Origin: Mucilaginibacter sp. L3T2-6
Lineage (GTDB): Bacteria; Bacteroidota; Bacteroidia; Sphingobacteriales; Sphingobacteriaceae
Reading direction: 5' to 3'
DNA: 64,000 nucleotides
Assembly: GCF_030519355.1 (NCBI RefSeq)
Contig: NZ_JAUMKC010000007.1
Location: 124,001 to 188,000, forward strand
Shown: positions 50,195 through 59,446 of the stretch, in pieces
Layout of the letters: the number at the start of each line of letters is the position of its first letter
Position numbering within the stretch: the first letter of the stretch is position 1
Program-made: the position numbers and the translations under genes
Notes under the pieces: model-generated
Told to the model about the DNA's origin: nothing
The model's input: the letters and a program-made list of their open reading frames with translations, nothing else
Database searches by the model: none

Positions 50195-50941
50195 TTAAAA
50201 CCTTGAATTGCCGTTAACAACGCGAGCTTCAAGCGCCAGCTCATGTACAAACAATTCTTTTACTTTATCAGCAATCTCGGCTCTGTTTACCGTAGCGGCG
50301 TTGCGGCGGCAGTTCAAATAATGCTCCCGGGCGATTTTCTCTGCCAGATCGCCAATGGTTTTTACCGGCATCTCTTTACCGAATTTGCCTGCCAGTATCA
50401 GTCCTGCGACGGCTAATACCGCCCCAATGCCGCCAACAGCGGGCAAAAAGTACAGGCATGCAAGGGATGCCCCTAAAAGCACAGAGAAAGTGAATATTAC
50501 AATACCTTTGGGTTTGAGCAGGTTCATTTTAAAACCGAGCTCTTTTTCAACCTCGGCAATAACCTGCAGGCGGGTATCGCTTGGGAAAATGTTACAGAGT
50601 TTTGTTTGAGGCTTTACCAGGGTTTTGTCAATACCCACGGTGTTGTTGATGGCGTGGCGAAGCATATAAAAGGCATGTTGGGTTGTACAGCCTTCGCCGT
50701 TTCTTTGTTTTACCTTCTTTTGTACAACATCACACAGCTGCCCGAACATTTTAACATGCTTAAGGTCTTCCTTTTCAAACCTTATATTAAACGATGTTTC
50801 AATCTTCAGCAGCACATCCCCAATATCATCCGGATCAATATCTTTTAAATCAATTACCGGATTGTCATTCTTAAAACTAATTTTCAAAGCAAAACACACT
50901 AAGTTAAACCATAGCGTGCCGGTACCATAAAGCACCCGCAC
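50195..50941 (-). CDS. Hypothetical protein with ACP-like fold and membrane helices
   Basis: The 248-residue frame begins at a GTG; the true start is unclear. Residues about 30-95 (DIDPDDIGDVLLKIETSFNIRF, then FGQLCDVVQKKV) have the helix pattern of acyl carrier proteins, but the phosphopantetheine DSL motif is missing. Residues about 145-190 form two hydrophobic helices. A C-terminal helical part (MPVKTIGDLAEKIAREHYLN, IADKVKELFVHEL) looks like a second related repeat. Function unknown. It lies 26 bp after carB on the same strand and may be co-transcribed. Confidence 0.6.
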   Translation of the reverse strand: MRVLYGTGTLWFNLVCFALKISFKNDNPVIDLKDIDPDDIGDVLLKIETSFNIRFEKEDLKHVKMFGQLCDVVQKKVKQRNGEGCTTQHAFYMLRHAINNTVGIDKTLVKPQTKLCNIFPSDTRLQVIAEVEKELGFKMNLLKPKGIVIFTFSVLLGASLACLYFLPAVGGIGAVLAVAGLILAGKFGKEMPVKTIGDLAEKIAREHYLNCRRNAATVNRAEIADKVKELFVHELALEARVVNGNSRF

Positions 50942-50967
50942 GCTTCAATTTCTGATAGCCAAAACCG

Positions 50968-53784
50968 CTATCTGCTTAAGTACATTGATTTTTCTTTATA
51001 CAAGGCCCTGAAATATGGATCCTGCAGGTTTGGAATAAAGCGGATAGCTTCGCCGGTAGATTTCATCTCAGGACCAAGCTCCTTATTTACTTCAGGGAAT
51101 TTATCAAAACTGAACACAGGTTCTTTGATGGCATAGCCCCAAAGCTTGCGCTCTATAGTAAAGTCTTTTAATTTATTAACGCCCAACATCACTTTTGCCG
51201 CAATGTTGATATAAGGCACATCGTAAGCCTTGGCGATGAACGGTACCGTACGTGAGGCGCGGGGATTAGCCTCTATCACATACACCTTATCATCTTTTAT
51301 CGCAAACTGGATATTCAGCAGGCCGCGCACATTAAGGGCATTAGCAATTTTAGCTGTATATTCTTCCATCTGCTGGATAGCACTGTCAGATAAATCGAAA
51401 GGGGGCAATACCGAATAGGAGTCGCCTGAGTGGATACCAGCCGGCTCTATGTGCTCCATCATACCGATGATGTGCACATCTTCCCCATCGCTGATAGAAT
51501 CTGTCTCAGCTTCTGCTGCGCGGTCAAGAAAGTGGTCGATCAATACACGGTTGCCAGGCAGATTTTTCAGCAGGCTAACTACCGCTTTCTCCAGGTCTTC
51601 ATCATTAATAACAATGCTCATACCCTGGCCACCCAATACGTAACTTGGACGAACCAGAACAGGGTATCCAACTTCGTGTGCAACCTCAAGTGCTTCTTCA
51701 GCGCTTTCGGCAACACCGTATTTAGGGTATGGAATATTAAGGTCTTTTAACAAATCGCTGAAACGGCCGCGATCTTCGGCAACGTCCATGTCATTAAATG
51801 AGGTTCCGATAATTCTGATGCCATGCTGATGCATCTTTTCAGCCATTTTCAAGGCAGTTTGACCGCCAAGCTGAACAATTACCCCGTAAGGTTTTTCCAG
51901 TTCAATAATTTCACGAACATGCTCCCAGTAAACCGGCTCAAAATAAAGCTTATCGGCCATATTGAAGTCGGTCGACACCGTTTCCGGGTTACAGTTAATC
52001 ATGATCGCTTCAAAACCACTTTCCTTGGCAGCAAGCAGGCCATGTACGCAGCTATAGTCAAATTCTATGCCCTGGCCTATACGGTTAGGACCGGAGCCAA
52101 GCACAATGATCTTCTTTTTATCAGATACTACCGATTCGTTCTCACCCTCATAGGTTGAATAGTAGTAAGGTGTTTTAGCAGGGAATTCAGCTGCACAAGT
52201 ATCCACCATTTTATACACGCGGTTAATTCCCAGGGCTTTGCGGCGCTGATAAACATCCTCTTCGGTAACGTTGCCTAAGATGTAAGCAATTTGGGTATCC
52301 GAGAATCCTTTTTGTTTAAGCGTGAAAAAGAAATCTTCGGGAATATTATTCAGCGAATAGCGGCGAAGCTCATTCTCCAGGTTTACCACATCGGCAATCT
52401 GGTTCAGGAACCAGCGGTCAATCTTGGTTACTTTACGTACCGACTCTATAGGCACCCCTAAGCTAAGCGCATCGTATATATGGAACAGCCTATCCCAGCT
52501 TGGGTGTTCCAGGCTGTACATAATCTCTTCCAGGTTGCGGCTCTGGCGGCCATCGGCGCCAAGGCCGGCACGGTTGATCTCCAGGCTCTGGCAGGCTTTC
52601 TGTAAGGCTTCAATAAAGCTGCGGCCTATGCCCATCACCTCGCCTACCGACTTCATCTGCAGGCCAAGCTGGCGGTTCGCGCCTTTAAACTTATCAAAGT
52701 TCCAGCGCGGTATTTTTACAATCACATAATCCAGCGTGGGCTCAAAGTAAGCCGAAGTAGTTTTAGTGATCTGGTTTTCAATTTCATCAAGGTTATAGCC
52801 TATAGCCAGCTTTGCAGCAATTTTAGCGATAGGGTAGCCGGTGGCTTTCGATGCCAGCGCCGAAGAACGCGACACGCGCGGGTTAATTTCGATAGCGATG
52901 ATTTCCTCATCGGCAGGATTTACCGAGAATTGTACGTTACAGCCGCCGGCAAACTTACCGATGGCACGCATCATTTTAATTGCCTGGTTACGCATCGACT
53001 GATAGCAGCGGTCACTTAGGGTCATGGCGGGGGCCACGGTTATTGAGTCGCCGGTATGGATGCCCATCGGGTCGAAGTTCTCGATTGAGCAAATGATGAT
53101 CACATTATCGTTACCATCCCGCAAAAGTTCCAGCTCGTATTCTTTCCAGCCCAAAACAGCCTGCTCCACCAGTACTTCATGGGTTGGCGATGCCTGCAGA
53201 CCACGGCTTAATGCAGCATCAAATTCTTCTTTTCTGTGTACAAAGCCCGCACCTTTTCCGCCGAGGGTATAGCTCGGGCGGATAACCAGCGGAAAGCCGA
53301 TTTCCTGAGCGGCTTCTTTTCCTTCCAGAAACGAGTTTGCAATTTTTGACTTCGCCACACCTACGCCGATGTCTACCATCAACTGCCGGAAAGCCTCGCG
53401 GTTTTCGGTCTTTTCGATCGCAGCGATATCAACACCTATAACCTTCACATCATATTTTTCCCATAGTCCGCGCTCCGAAGCCTCAATACACAGGTTCAGG
53501 GCGGTTTGACCGCCCATAGTAGGCAGTACAGCATCAATTTGCTGTTCCTGTAAAATTTTCTCGATACTCTCGCAGGTTAATGGCAGCAGGTACACATGGT
53601 CGGCAATAACTTTATCCGTCATGATGGTAGCCGGATTGCTGTTAATGATGGATACGGTAATGCCTTCATCCTTTAAAGATAGTGCGGCTTGTGAACCGGC
53701 ATAATCAAACTCGCAGGCCTGACCGATAATAATAGGACCTGAACCAATAATTAAGATGGATTTAATGGAGGTGTCTTTGGGCAT
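50968..53784 (-). CDS. carB: Carbamoyl-phosphate synthase large subunit
   Basis: The protein has 938 residues with two ATP-grasp halves; the first begins SILIIGSGPIIIGQACEFDYAG and the second IIVLGSGPNRIGQGIEFDYSC. ATP-grasp segments such as PLVIRPSYTLGGKGAGFV and PVLVRPSYVLGGQGMS and the substrate loops NPRVSRSSALASKATGYPIAK and NPRASRTVPFIAKAY are all intact. It makes carbamoyl phosphate for pyrimidine and arginine synthesis. The usual C-terminal MGS-like allosteric domain of about 135 residues (E. coli CarB has 1073) is absent: the chain ends soon after EAIRFIPNLQDPYFRALYKE. The gene for the small subunit is not in the window. Confidence 0.96.
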   Translation of the reverse strand: MPKDTSIKSILIIGSGPIIIGQACEFDYAGSQAALSLKDEGITVSIINSNPATIMTDKVIADHVYLLPLTCESIEKILQEQQIDAVLPTMGGQTALNLCIEASERGLWEKYDVKVIGVDIAAIEKTENREAFRQLMVDIGVGVAKSKIANSFLEGKEAAQEIGFPLVIRPSYTLGGKGAGFVHRKEEFDAALSRGLQASPTHEVLVEQAVLGWKEYELELLRDGNDNVIIICSIENFDPMGIHTGDSITVAPAMTLSDRCYQSMRNQAIKMMRAIGKFAGGCNVQFSVNPADEEIIAIEINPRVSRSSALASKATGYPIAKIAAKLAIGYNLDEIENQITKTTSAYFEPTLDYVIVKIPRWNFDKFKGANRQLGLQMKSVGEVMGIGRSFIEALQKACQSLEINRAGLGADGRQSRNLEEIMYSLEHPSWDRLFHIYDALSLGVPIESVRKVTKIDRWFLNQIADVVNLENELRRYSLNNIPEDFFFTLKQKGFSDTQIAYILGNVTEEDVYQRRKALGINRVYKMVDTCAAEFPAKTPYYYSTYEGENESVVSDKKKIIVLGSGPNRIGQGIEFDYSCVHGLLAAKESGFEAIMINCNPETVSTDFNMADKLYFEPVYWEHVREIIELEKPYGVIVQLGGQTALKMAEKMHQHGIRIIGTSFNDMDVAEDRGRFSDLLKDLNIPYPKYGVAESAEEALEVAHEVGYPVLVRPSYVLGGQGMSIVINDEDLEKAVVSLLKNLPGNRVLIDHFLDRAAEAETDSISDGEDVHIIGMMEHIEPAGIHSGDSYSVLPPFDLSDSAIQQMEEYTAKIANALNVRGLLNIQFAIKDDKVYVIEANPRASRTVPFIAKAYDVPYINIAAKVMLGVNKLKDFTIERKLWGYAIKEPVFSFDKFPEVNKELGPEMKSTGEAIRFIPNLQDPYFRALYKEKSMYLSR

Positions 53785-54138
53785 GTTCTTATTAAAGAAG
53801 ATATTTTGCCTTTTGCGCGGGATGCCAACCTAAAATTTCCGGGATTGTGGTTGCGTGCATTCCGAATTCCGGTATCTTCTTGTCGGGGTGCAAAGATACA
53901 GTTTGTAAAGGATTTACCATTAAATTTTTTGAATTAGTTTAGCAGGCCCTAAAAGTAAGCGAAGGCTGGAGGTTTGGAAGAAAAAACATTTTATGCTGCT
54001 TACAACATGAAGGCATTACCGCTTTCCGGGCTGCTAAGCTAAAATCCTGCTATCACCTGCAAAAAATCATTCATTGTATTAATATAATCCCGGTAAATTT
54101 GAATTTCGCTTTATTTGTATAATCAACACTTATATCCT
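53785..54138. other. Divergent intergenic region between carB and the GH127 gene
   Basis: These 354 bp hold no visible gene. An AT-rich segment just before the GH127 start (TTTATTTGTATAATC near 54110-54124) is promoter-like but does not match TAnnTTTG exactly. A small stretch upstream of carB is GC-rich without clear structure. Confidence 0.35.
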
Positions 54139-56508
54139 ATGAAAGTTATCAACCGGTTTAAACTGAATATTTGCTTCGCGGCCTGCCTGGCAATGGCGGG
54201 AATGGTGAAGGCGCAATCGTATGTGCCGGAGTACAACGATGCAAGACTGAAGATAAAGCCTACCGTACCCATCAAAGCTTATTCGTTTGATTTGAAGGAC
54301 GTGAAACTGCTCGACGGTCCTTTTAAAACCGCCATGAACGCCGATATCACTTACCTGCTTACCATCGAGCCCGACAGGCTGCTGTCGGCCTTCCGCACAC
54401 ACTCGGGGCTAAAGGCAAAGGGCAAGATGTACGAGGGCTGGGAGTCGTCTGGACTGGCGGGGCATACGCTGGGACATTATTTGTCTGCTATCTCCATGTA
54501 TTATGCATCCAGCCGCGACCCTGAGTTTTTAAAGCGGGTAAATTATATTGTAAAGGAGCTGGATGAATGCCAGGCGGCGCGCAAGACCGGCTATGTAGGC
54601 GCTATCCCGAAGGAAGATACGGTTTGGGCCGAGGTAGCCAAAGGTGATATCCGCTCGCACGGGTTTGATTTGAATGGCGCGTGGTCACCCTGGTACACGG
54701 TGCATAAGGTAATGGCCGGCCTGCTGGATGCATATCTGTATACCAAGAACTATGAGGCCCTGAAAGTGTGCCGCGGCATGGCCGACTGGACCGGCAAAAC
54801 CCTCAAAAATCTGAACGAAGAGCAGTTGCAAAAAATGCTGATCTGCGAATATGGCGGTATGGCAGAAGTGCTGGCGAATCTATACGCCATAACCGGCGAT
54901 AAAAAGTACCTTGCCCTGAGTTATAAATTTTACGACAAACGAATCCTCGATCCATTGGCAAAAAAACAGGATGTACTGCCGGGAAAACATTCCAACACGC
55001 AGATACCAAAAATTATCGCCAGCGCGCGCCGCTATGAGCTTACCGGCGACAAGAACGACGATGCCATAGCCAATTTTTTCTGGACTACGGTCACCAAACA
55101 CCACTCCTACGCCACCGGCGGAAACAGCAACTACGAGTACCTGGGCGAACCTGACAAACTGAACGATAAGCTCACTGAAAACACCACAGAAACCTGCAAC
55201 ACTTACAATATGCTGAAACTGACCCGGCATTTGTTTGCGGTGTCGCCCTCGGCTTCCCTGATGGATTATTATGAAAAGGCGCTTTACAACCATATACTGG
55301 CTTCCCAAAACCACCAGACCGGTATGGTATGCTATTTTGTGCCGCTGCGCATGGGCGGCAAAAAACAGTACAGCACCCAATTTGATGATTTCACCTGTTG
55401 TGTGGGCTCGGGCATGGAAAACCATGTGAAATACAACGAGAGCATCTATTTCCGCGGTGCTGACGGCAGTGTGTATGTGAACCTGTTCATCCCGTCGGCA
55501 TTAAATTATGCTGCCAAGGGCGTAACTATTAAACAGGAAAGCCTGTTCCCGGCCAGCGAGCATGTAAAATTCACCATTAATACCAAAAAACCGGTTACAA
55601 TGGCCATCCGGCTGCGCGATCCTAAATGGGCCGGTGCTGTCAGCATTACCATTAACCGCATTCCGCAGCATGTTAAGCCTGACGCCAAAGGCTACTTTGT
55701 ATTGAACCGTAAGTGGAGTAATAACGACAAGATAGAGTTCACTCTGCCCGAAAATCTTTATACCGAAGCGATGCCTGACAATGCCGACCGGCGCGCAGTT
55801 TTTTATGGGCCGGTGCTGCTGGCCGGTGTCCTCGGCAATACCGAACCTGATCCAACCAAAGGTGTTCCTGTATTTGTAACCAGCGAGAAGGATCCTAACA
55901 AATGGCTGGAAATGGTAGACCAGCGTCAGCTCACCTTTAAAACGGTAAACGTAGCCCGCCCGGATGAAGTTACACTAATGCCATTCAATCAAACCAAAGA
56001 CCAATACTATTCGGTTTACTGGGATGTGTTTACCCCCGAAAAATGGACCGTACAGCAATTGGCTTACGACGCTGCCCGCAAAAAGCAGAAAGAACTGGAA
56101 GACCGCACCACCGATGTGCTCCGTCCTGGCGAAATGCAGCCCGAGCGGGATCACAACCTTACCGGCGAAAAGCTCACCAATGGCGAAGAACATACCCGCA
56201 AATGGCGGGCTACCGATCCGGAAGGCTACATCCAGTACGACATGAAGGTTGACGGGAAAGCGCAAAATACGCTCATCAATACCTATTGGGGCATGGATAA
56301 CCGCGGTCGGGTTTTTGACATCCTGGTGGACGGTATAGAGCTATCCACCGAAGATCTGAACAAATACAAGGAAAGCCGCTTTTACGACATCAGCTACACC
56401 ATTCCCATAGAGCTGACCAAAGGCAAGCAAAAGGTAACTATCAAATTGCAGCCAAAAAAAGGTAATATGGCCGGCCCGGTTTACGGCAGCCGGGTGGTGA
56501 AGGAGTAA
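54139..56508 (+). CDS. Secreted GH127 beta-L-arabinofuranosidase-like enzyme
   Basis: The ATG at 54139 gives 789 residues with a signal peptide (about 1-25, ending MVKAQ). The (alpha/alpha)6 barrel of GH127 (formerly DUF1680) is clear: GHTLGHYLSAIS, PWYTVHKVMAGLLDAY, GGNSNYEYLGEP. The zinc-thiolate centre of the family is preserved: E351 and C353 in TETCNTYN, and C420-C421 in FTCCVGSGMENH. Family enzymes act with a cysteine nucleophile on beta-L-arabinofuranosides, as in plant hydroxyproline-rich glycoproteins. A C-terminal beta-sandwich follows after residue about 500. There are no operon partners. A strong hairpin terminator comes directly after. Confidence 0.9.
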   Translation: MKVINRFKLNICFAACLAMAGMVKAQSYVPEYNDARLKIKPTVPIKAYSFDLKDVKLLDGPFKTAMNADITYLLTIEPDRLLSAFRTHSGLKAKGKMYEGWESSGLAGHTLGHYLSAISMYYASSRDPEFLKRVNYIVKELDECQAARKTGYVGAIPKEDTVWAEVAKGDIRSHGFDLNGAWSPWYTVHKVMAGLLDAYLYTKNYEALKVCRGMADWTGKTLKNLNEEQLQKMLICEYGGMAEVLANLYAITGDKKYLALSYKFYDKRILDPLAKKQDVLPGKHSNTQIPKIIASARRYELTGDKNDDAIANFFWTTVTKHHSYATGGNSNYEYLGEPDKLNDKLTENTTETCNTYNMLKLTRHLFAVSPSASLMDYYEKALYNHILASQNHQTGMVCYFVPLRMGGKKQYSTQFDDFTCCVGSGMENHVKYNESIYFRGADGSVYVNLFIPSALNYAAKGVTIKQESLFPASEHVKFTINTKKPVTMAIRLRDPKWAGAVSITINRIPQHVKPDAKGYFVLNRKWSNNDKIEFTLPENLYTEAMPDNADRRAVFYGPVLLAGVLGNTEPDPTKGVPVFVTSEKDPNKWLEMVDQRQLTFKTVNVARPDEVTLMPFNQTKDQYYSVYWDVFTPEKWTVQQLAYDAARKKQKELEDRTTDVLRPGEMQPERDHNLTGEKLTNGEEHTRKWRATDPEGYIQYDMKVDGKAQNTLINTYWGMDNRGRVFDILVDGIELSTEDLNKYKESRFYDISYTIPIELTKGKQKVTIKLQPKKGNMAGPVYGSRVVKE

Positions 56509-56517
56509 TAAGTTTTC

Positions 56518-56558
56518 AGTTGGCAGCAGCAGTTATGTTCTGACTGCTGCTGCCAACT
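56518..56558 (+). terminator. 16-bp perfect stem-loop after the GH127 gene
   Basis: AGTTGGCAGCAGCAGT (56518-56533) and ACTGCTGCTGCCAACT (56543-56558) pair perfectly with a 9-base loop; TTCTTTCC follows. The arm shares the word GCTGCCAACT with 47307-47316 and 57532-57541, so it may belong to a dispersed intergenic repeat family. Confidence 0.75.
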
Positions 56559-56641
56559 TTCTTTCCGGATATTTTGTTTCCTCGTACCAATTCACCTATC
56601 TTTATTATAATAAATCACTCATCCACCTAATACCTTTTTAA

Positions 56642-57484
56642 ATGGCCACACTACAAAACGGTTCATCAGGCGGCGAGGTAACCATGTTACAGCGCGCACT
56701 TTCATTATTAGGCTATAGCTGCACTGTCGACGGCAACTTTGGGCCAGGCACACAAGCGGCAGTCGAGCAATTTCAAACAGCGCAAGGGCTTACGGCCGAC
56801 GGCGTAGCAGGCCCCAACACATGGGCAAAGCTGGATTATTTGGCGCCGCAGGGAATGGATATTTCGCATTTCAACACCGTCACGTGGAATAATTTGTCGC
56901 AGCACATTCAGTTCGTATTTCACAAATACAGCCAGGGTGCTACCTATAAGGATCCTACATTCAGCGCCAACCTGGCATCCATAAAGCAAAAAGGATTGCT
57001 GTACAGCGCTTACCATTTTCTCACCTTCCAGGATTCAGCACAATCGCAAATAGATAATTTTATGGCCTGCTGGAACAGTGTGGAAGGGCCAAACGCTTTG
57101 CCGCCCGTGCTTGATGTTGAGTGGCAGGTAGGCAGCAGCGATGCCAACACTAACCAGTTGAATAGTTATATCGCCCAAAATAAAAATGCCTGTATACAGA
57201 TTATTGGCGAATGGATTGACGCCGTTGCCGCGCAGACCGGCCGCACGCCGATCATTTACACCGCCAGGAGCTTTTGGAACGAATACTTTAGCGGCGTAAC
57301 GCAATTTGGCGACAACCCGCTATGGATACCGGCATATCAGCAAAACCCTCCGGGATTACCGCAGGGCTGGTCGTCCTATGCTATATGGCAATATTCCGAA
57401 AACGCCTCTATACCCGGCGTAGGGGGTGGCAGTTTGGATATGGATATCTTTAATGGAAACCTGGATGCGTTAAAGGCGCTCTAA
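56642..57484 (+). CDS. GH25 lysozyme with N-terminal peptidoglycan-binding domain, no signal peptide
   Basis: The 280 residues contain a PG_binding_1 domain (about 5-68; LQRALSLLGYSCTVDGNFGPGTQ, FQTAQGLTADGVAGPNTW) and a GH25 muramidase domain (about 74-278). Catalytic residues are in GMDISHFN, LDVEWQV, and the IWQYSENASIPG end. GH25 cleaves MurNAc-GlcNAc bonds. The N-terminus MATLQNGSSGGEVTM is hydrophilic and there is no in-frame upstream extension with a signal, so classical export is not expected. Phage endolysins and effectors delivered by injection machines look like this, but no such genes are nearby. Confidence 0.88.
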   Translation: MATLQNGSSGGEVTMLQRALSLLGYSCTVDGNFGPGTQAAVEQFQTAQGLTADGVAGPNTWAKLDYLAPQGMDISHFNTVTWNNLSQHIQFVFHKYSQGATYKDPTFSANLASIKQKGLLYSAYHFLTFQDSAQSQIDNFMACWNSVEGPNALPPVLDVEWQVGSSDANTNQLNSYIAQNKNACIQIIGEWIDAVAAQTGRTPIIYTARSFWNEYFSGVTQFGDNPLWIPAYQQNPPGLPQGWSSYAIWQYSENASIPGVGGGSLDMDIFNGNLDALKAL

Positions 57485-57579
57485 CGCAGTAGTAGCAGTG
57501 GCAATAGTAGTAGTAGTAAATACCGGCTGCCCGCTGCCAACTGAAAGACTACCTTGAAAATCTATCAATCTCGAGACTG

Positions 57580-58134
57580 TTAATACCAGGCTTCAAGTCG
57601 CTTTAAGTCGTGCTGGTTTATTTGGTAGGGTTCCCTATCCCAGAAAACGGGAATTTTTGCAATGCAACTGATATTAGTTTCCAGGCTGCCGGAAGAGAGT
57701 TCAAAATCAAACCGGGGGTGCTCCGCGGAATAAAATTTCAGGTCCTTGGTGTTTTCTATAAAGCTAAACCTTACGTCGATAATGCCGATAACTTTTACAT
57801 GGTTGGCCGCCACGTAACGCAGCAGCACTGGTTCTGAGGGATAAACATAGCGATAGCTTTCGGCGGGGGCAGTCATATCATGGCCGGCGTATTTTTTTAC
57901 CAATGCCATATCAAAGTTTTTTACTTCCTCTATTGAATTAAATTCCCGGTAGTCTGCATAAATATCCCTGTCATCCAGCGGATAAACTGATTTGCTCTCA
58001 TCTTCTTCATCGTCGTTATACAGGCGGCGATAAAGTGTATAATGGGCGCTAACTTGTCGCGGCTGATCGTAATAAAACGTAAATTCGGCAAAAAGGTGGT
58101 CAGTGTTTGTGTAAACTTTCAGGGTTCTGTCCAT
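57580..58134 (-). CDS. Hypothetical cytoplasmic protein
   Basis: The 184 residues have no signal peptide or membrane helix. The composition is rich in aromatic and acidic residues (FAEFTFYYDQPRQV, NDDEEDESKSVYPLDDRD). I recognise no domain. It lies between the GH25 lysozyme gene (convergent, 96 bp away) and an acyltransferase gene (divergent). An immunity or regulatory role for the lysozyme cannot be judged from the sequence. Confidence 0.6.
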   Translation of the reverse strand: MDRTLKVYTNTDHLFAEFTFYYDQPRQVSAHYTLYRRLYNDDEEDESKSVYPLDDRDIYADYREFNSIEEVKNFDMALVKKYAGHDMTAPAESYRYVYPSEPVLLRYVAANHVKVIGIIDVRFSFIENTKDLKFYSAEHPRFDFELSSGSLETNISCIAKIPVFWDREPYQINQHDLKRLEAWY

Positions 58135-58300
58135 GGCCAGTTAAGGTTTATTTATAAGCGCCAAAGTATGCTTTTATTTTCTTTGACAGAAATTGTCGCG
58201 GGTTTTATTGCCTGATATTCTTATTGGTTTTATCGTATCTTTACGGTAACGCCAGGCCGTATCCTTATGATTTCGGTTCCGTGGCAAAATTTTATTTGTA

Positions 58301-59374
58301 ATGACTAAACCGGCTACATCACGCAACTACGGGCTTGATATGATAAGGGTGATTTCCTGCTACATGGTAATACAGGCCCACGCCGGCGAATTTTTCTTTA
58401 TCGGTAACGGCGGTAAAATAACCAACACTGCCGATGCATATTGGGTGGGCTGGTATAACCCGGTATGCATAACTTCGGTCCCGTTGTTTGTAATGATTTC
58501 AGGCTTTTTTCTTTTCCCGGTGACAAATATCCCCGCATTTTTAAAAAAGCGCTTTAGCAGGATTTTGATTCCCTTTGTGTTATGGTGCATATTTTATGCC
58601 CTTTATTATTACGCCAAAGGTTATGTCGACTTAAAAACAACGCTCACCAATATTGCCAATATCCCGGTGAATTATGGCGCCGAGGTGGGCCATTTATGGT
58701 TTGTGTACATGCTGCTGGGCATTTATTTGTTTGCGCCGGTACTTTCCCCATGGATTGAAAGCGCGAACCGGCGAAGCATGGAATATTACCTGGTACTGTG
58801 GGCGGTGTCGCTGTGCATTCCGTATATCCATTTGCTCACACCCGGCTTATGGGGCGAAACTTTCTGGAACCGTACCCCCATGCTGTATTATTTCTCGGGC
58901 TTCCTGGGTTACGTGGTGCTGGCCAACTATATTAAACGCTTCCACATGGCGCCAAAACGCTGGAATTACATTGTTGGTACTATCCTTTTAGTCGCGGGCT
59001 ATGCCATAACCACCGCCGGGTTCATCAGCAGATTACAAACCGAGCAATACATCAATAAACTGGCGCTTACATGGGGTTTCGAAACCATTAATATTGCCAT
59101 GATGACTACCGGAGCCTTCCTGATGTTGAAAAACATACAAATAACCAATCCGGATAGTCCGTTTGCAAAACTACTGATTGATATCGCTGCCAAAAGCTAT
59201 GGCATTTACCTGGCACATATCCTTATCTTAAATGCGGTACATTCAGTATTGAATCCACGGTTAAACAGCGCAGCTGTTAAAATTCCATTAATGGGTATTT
59301 GCGCCTTTGTGATTACCTTTTTGGCGGTAAAGGCGCTTTCGTATTTTCCAAAGAGTAAGTGGATTGTTGGCTAA
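58301..59374 (+). CDS. Acyltransferase family 3 membrane protein
   Basis: The 357 residues have about ten membrane helices. The N-terminal RNYGLDMIRVISCYMVIQAHAGEFF holds the conserved histidine of acyltransferase-3 proteins, and the loop PAFLKKRFSRILIPFVLW is typical. Such enzymes O-acylate envelope sugars such as peptidoglycan, glucans or exopolysaccharide; OatA-like action on muramic acid can block lysozyme, but the neighbouring GH25 is the only hint here. The substrate is open. Confidence 0.85.
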   Translation: MTKPATSRNYGLDMIRVISCYMVIQAHAGEFFFIGNGGKITNTADAYWVGWYNPVCITSVPLFVMISGFFLFPVTNIPAFLKKRFSRILIPFVLWCIFYALYYYAKGYVDLKTTLTNIANIPVNYGAEVGHLWFVYMLLGIYLFAPVLSPWIESANRRSMEYYLVLWAVSLCIPYIHLLTPGLWGETFWNRTPMLYYFSGFLGYVVLANYIKRFHMAPKRWNYIVGTILLVAGYAITTAGFISRLQTEQYINKLALTWGFETINIAMMTTGAFLMLKNIQITNPDSPFAKLLIDIAAKSYGIYLAHILILNAVHSVLNPRLNSAAVKIPLMGICAFVITFLAVKALSYFPKSKWIVG

Positions 59375-59446
59375 AGCCAAGTTGCATCCTTTTTTAAAGA
59401 GCAATTCCAACCTGTATTCCAAAAAACGCTACGGCGTAACACCCCT

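Noticed and set aside
54880..55425. A 181-codon open frame on the minus strand inside the GH127 gene, and similar long antisense frames such as 6585-7118 and 4507-5001
   Set aside because: They lie fully inside well-supported genes on the other strand, have no recognisable domains or promoters and show the composition of shadow frames.
57480..57525. AGT-rich low-complexity stretch after the GH25 gene as a CRISPR or tandem repeat locus
   Set aside because: It is a short run of GTA/AGT triplets of about 40 bp without spacers or regular units.
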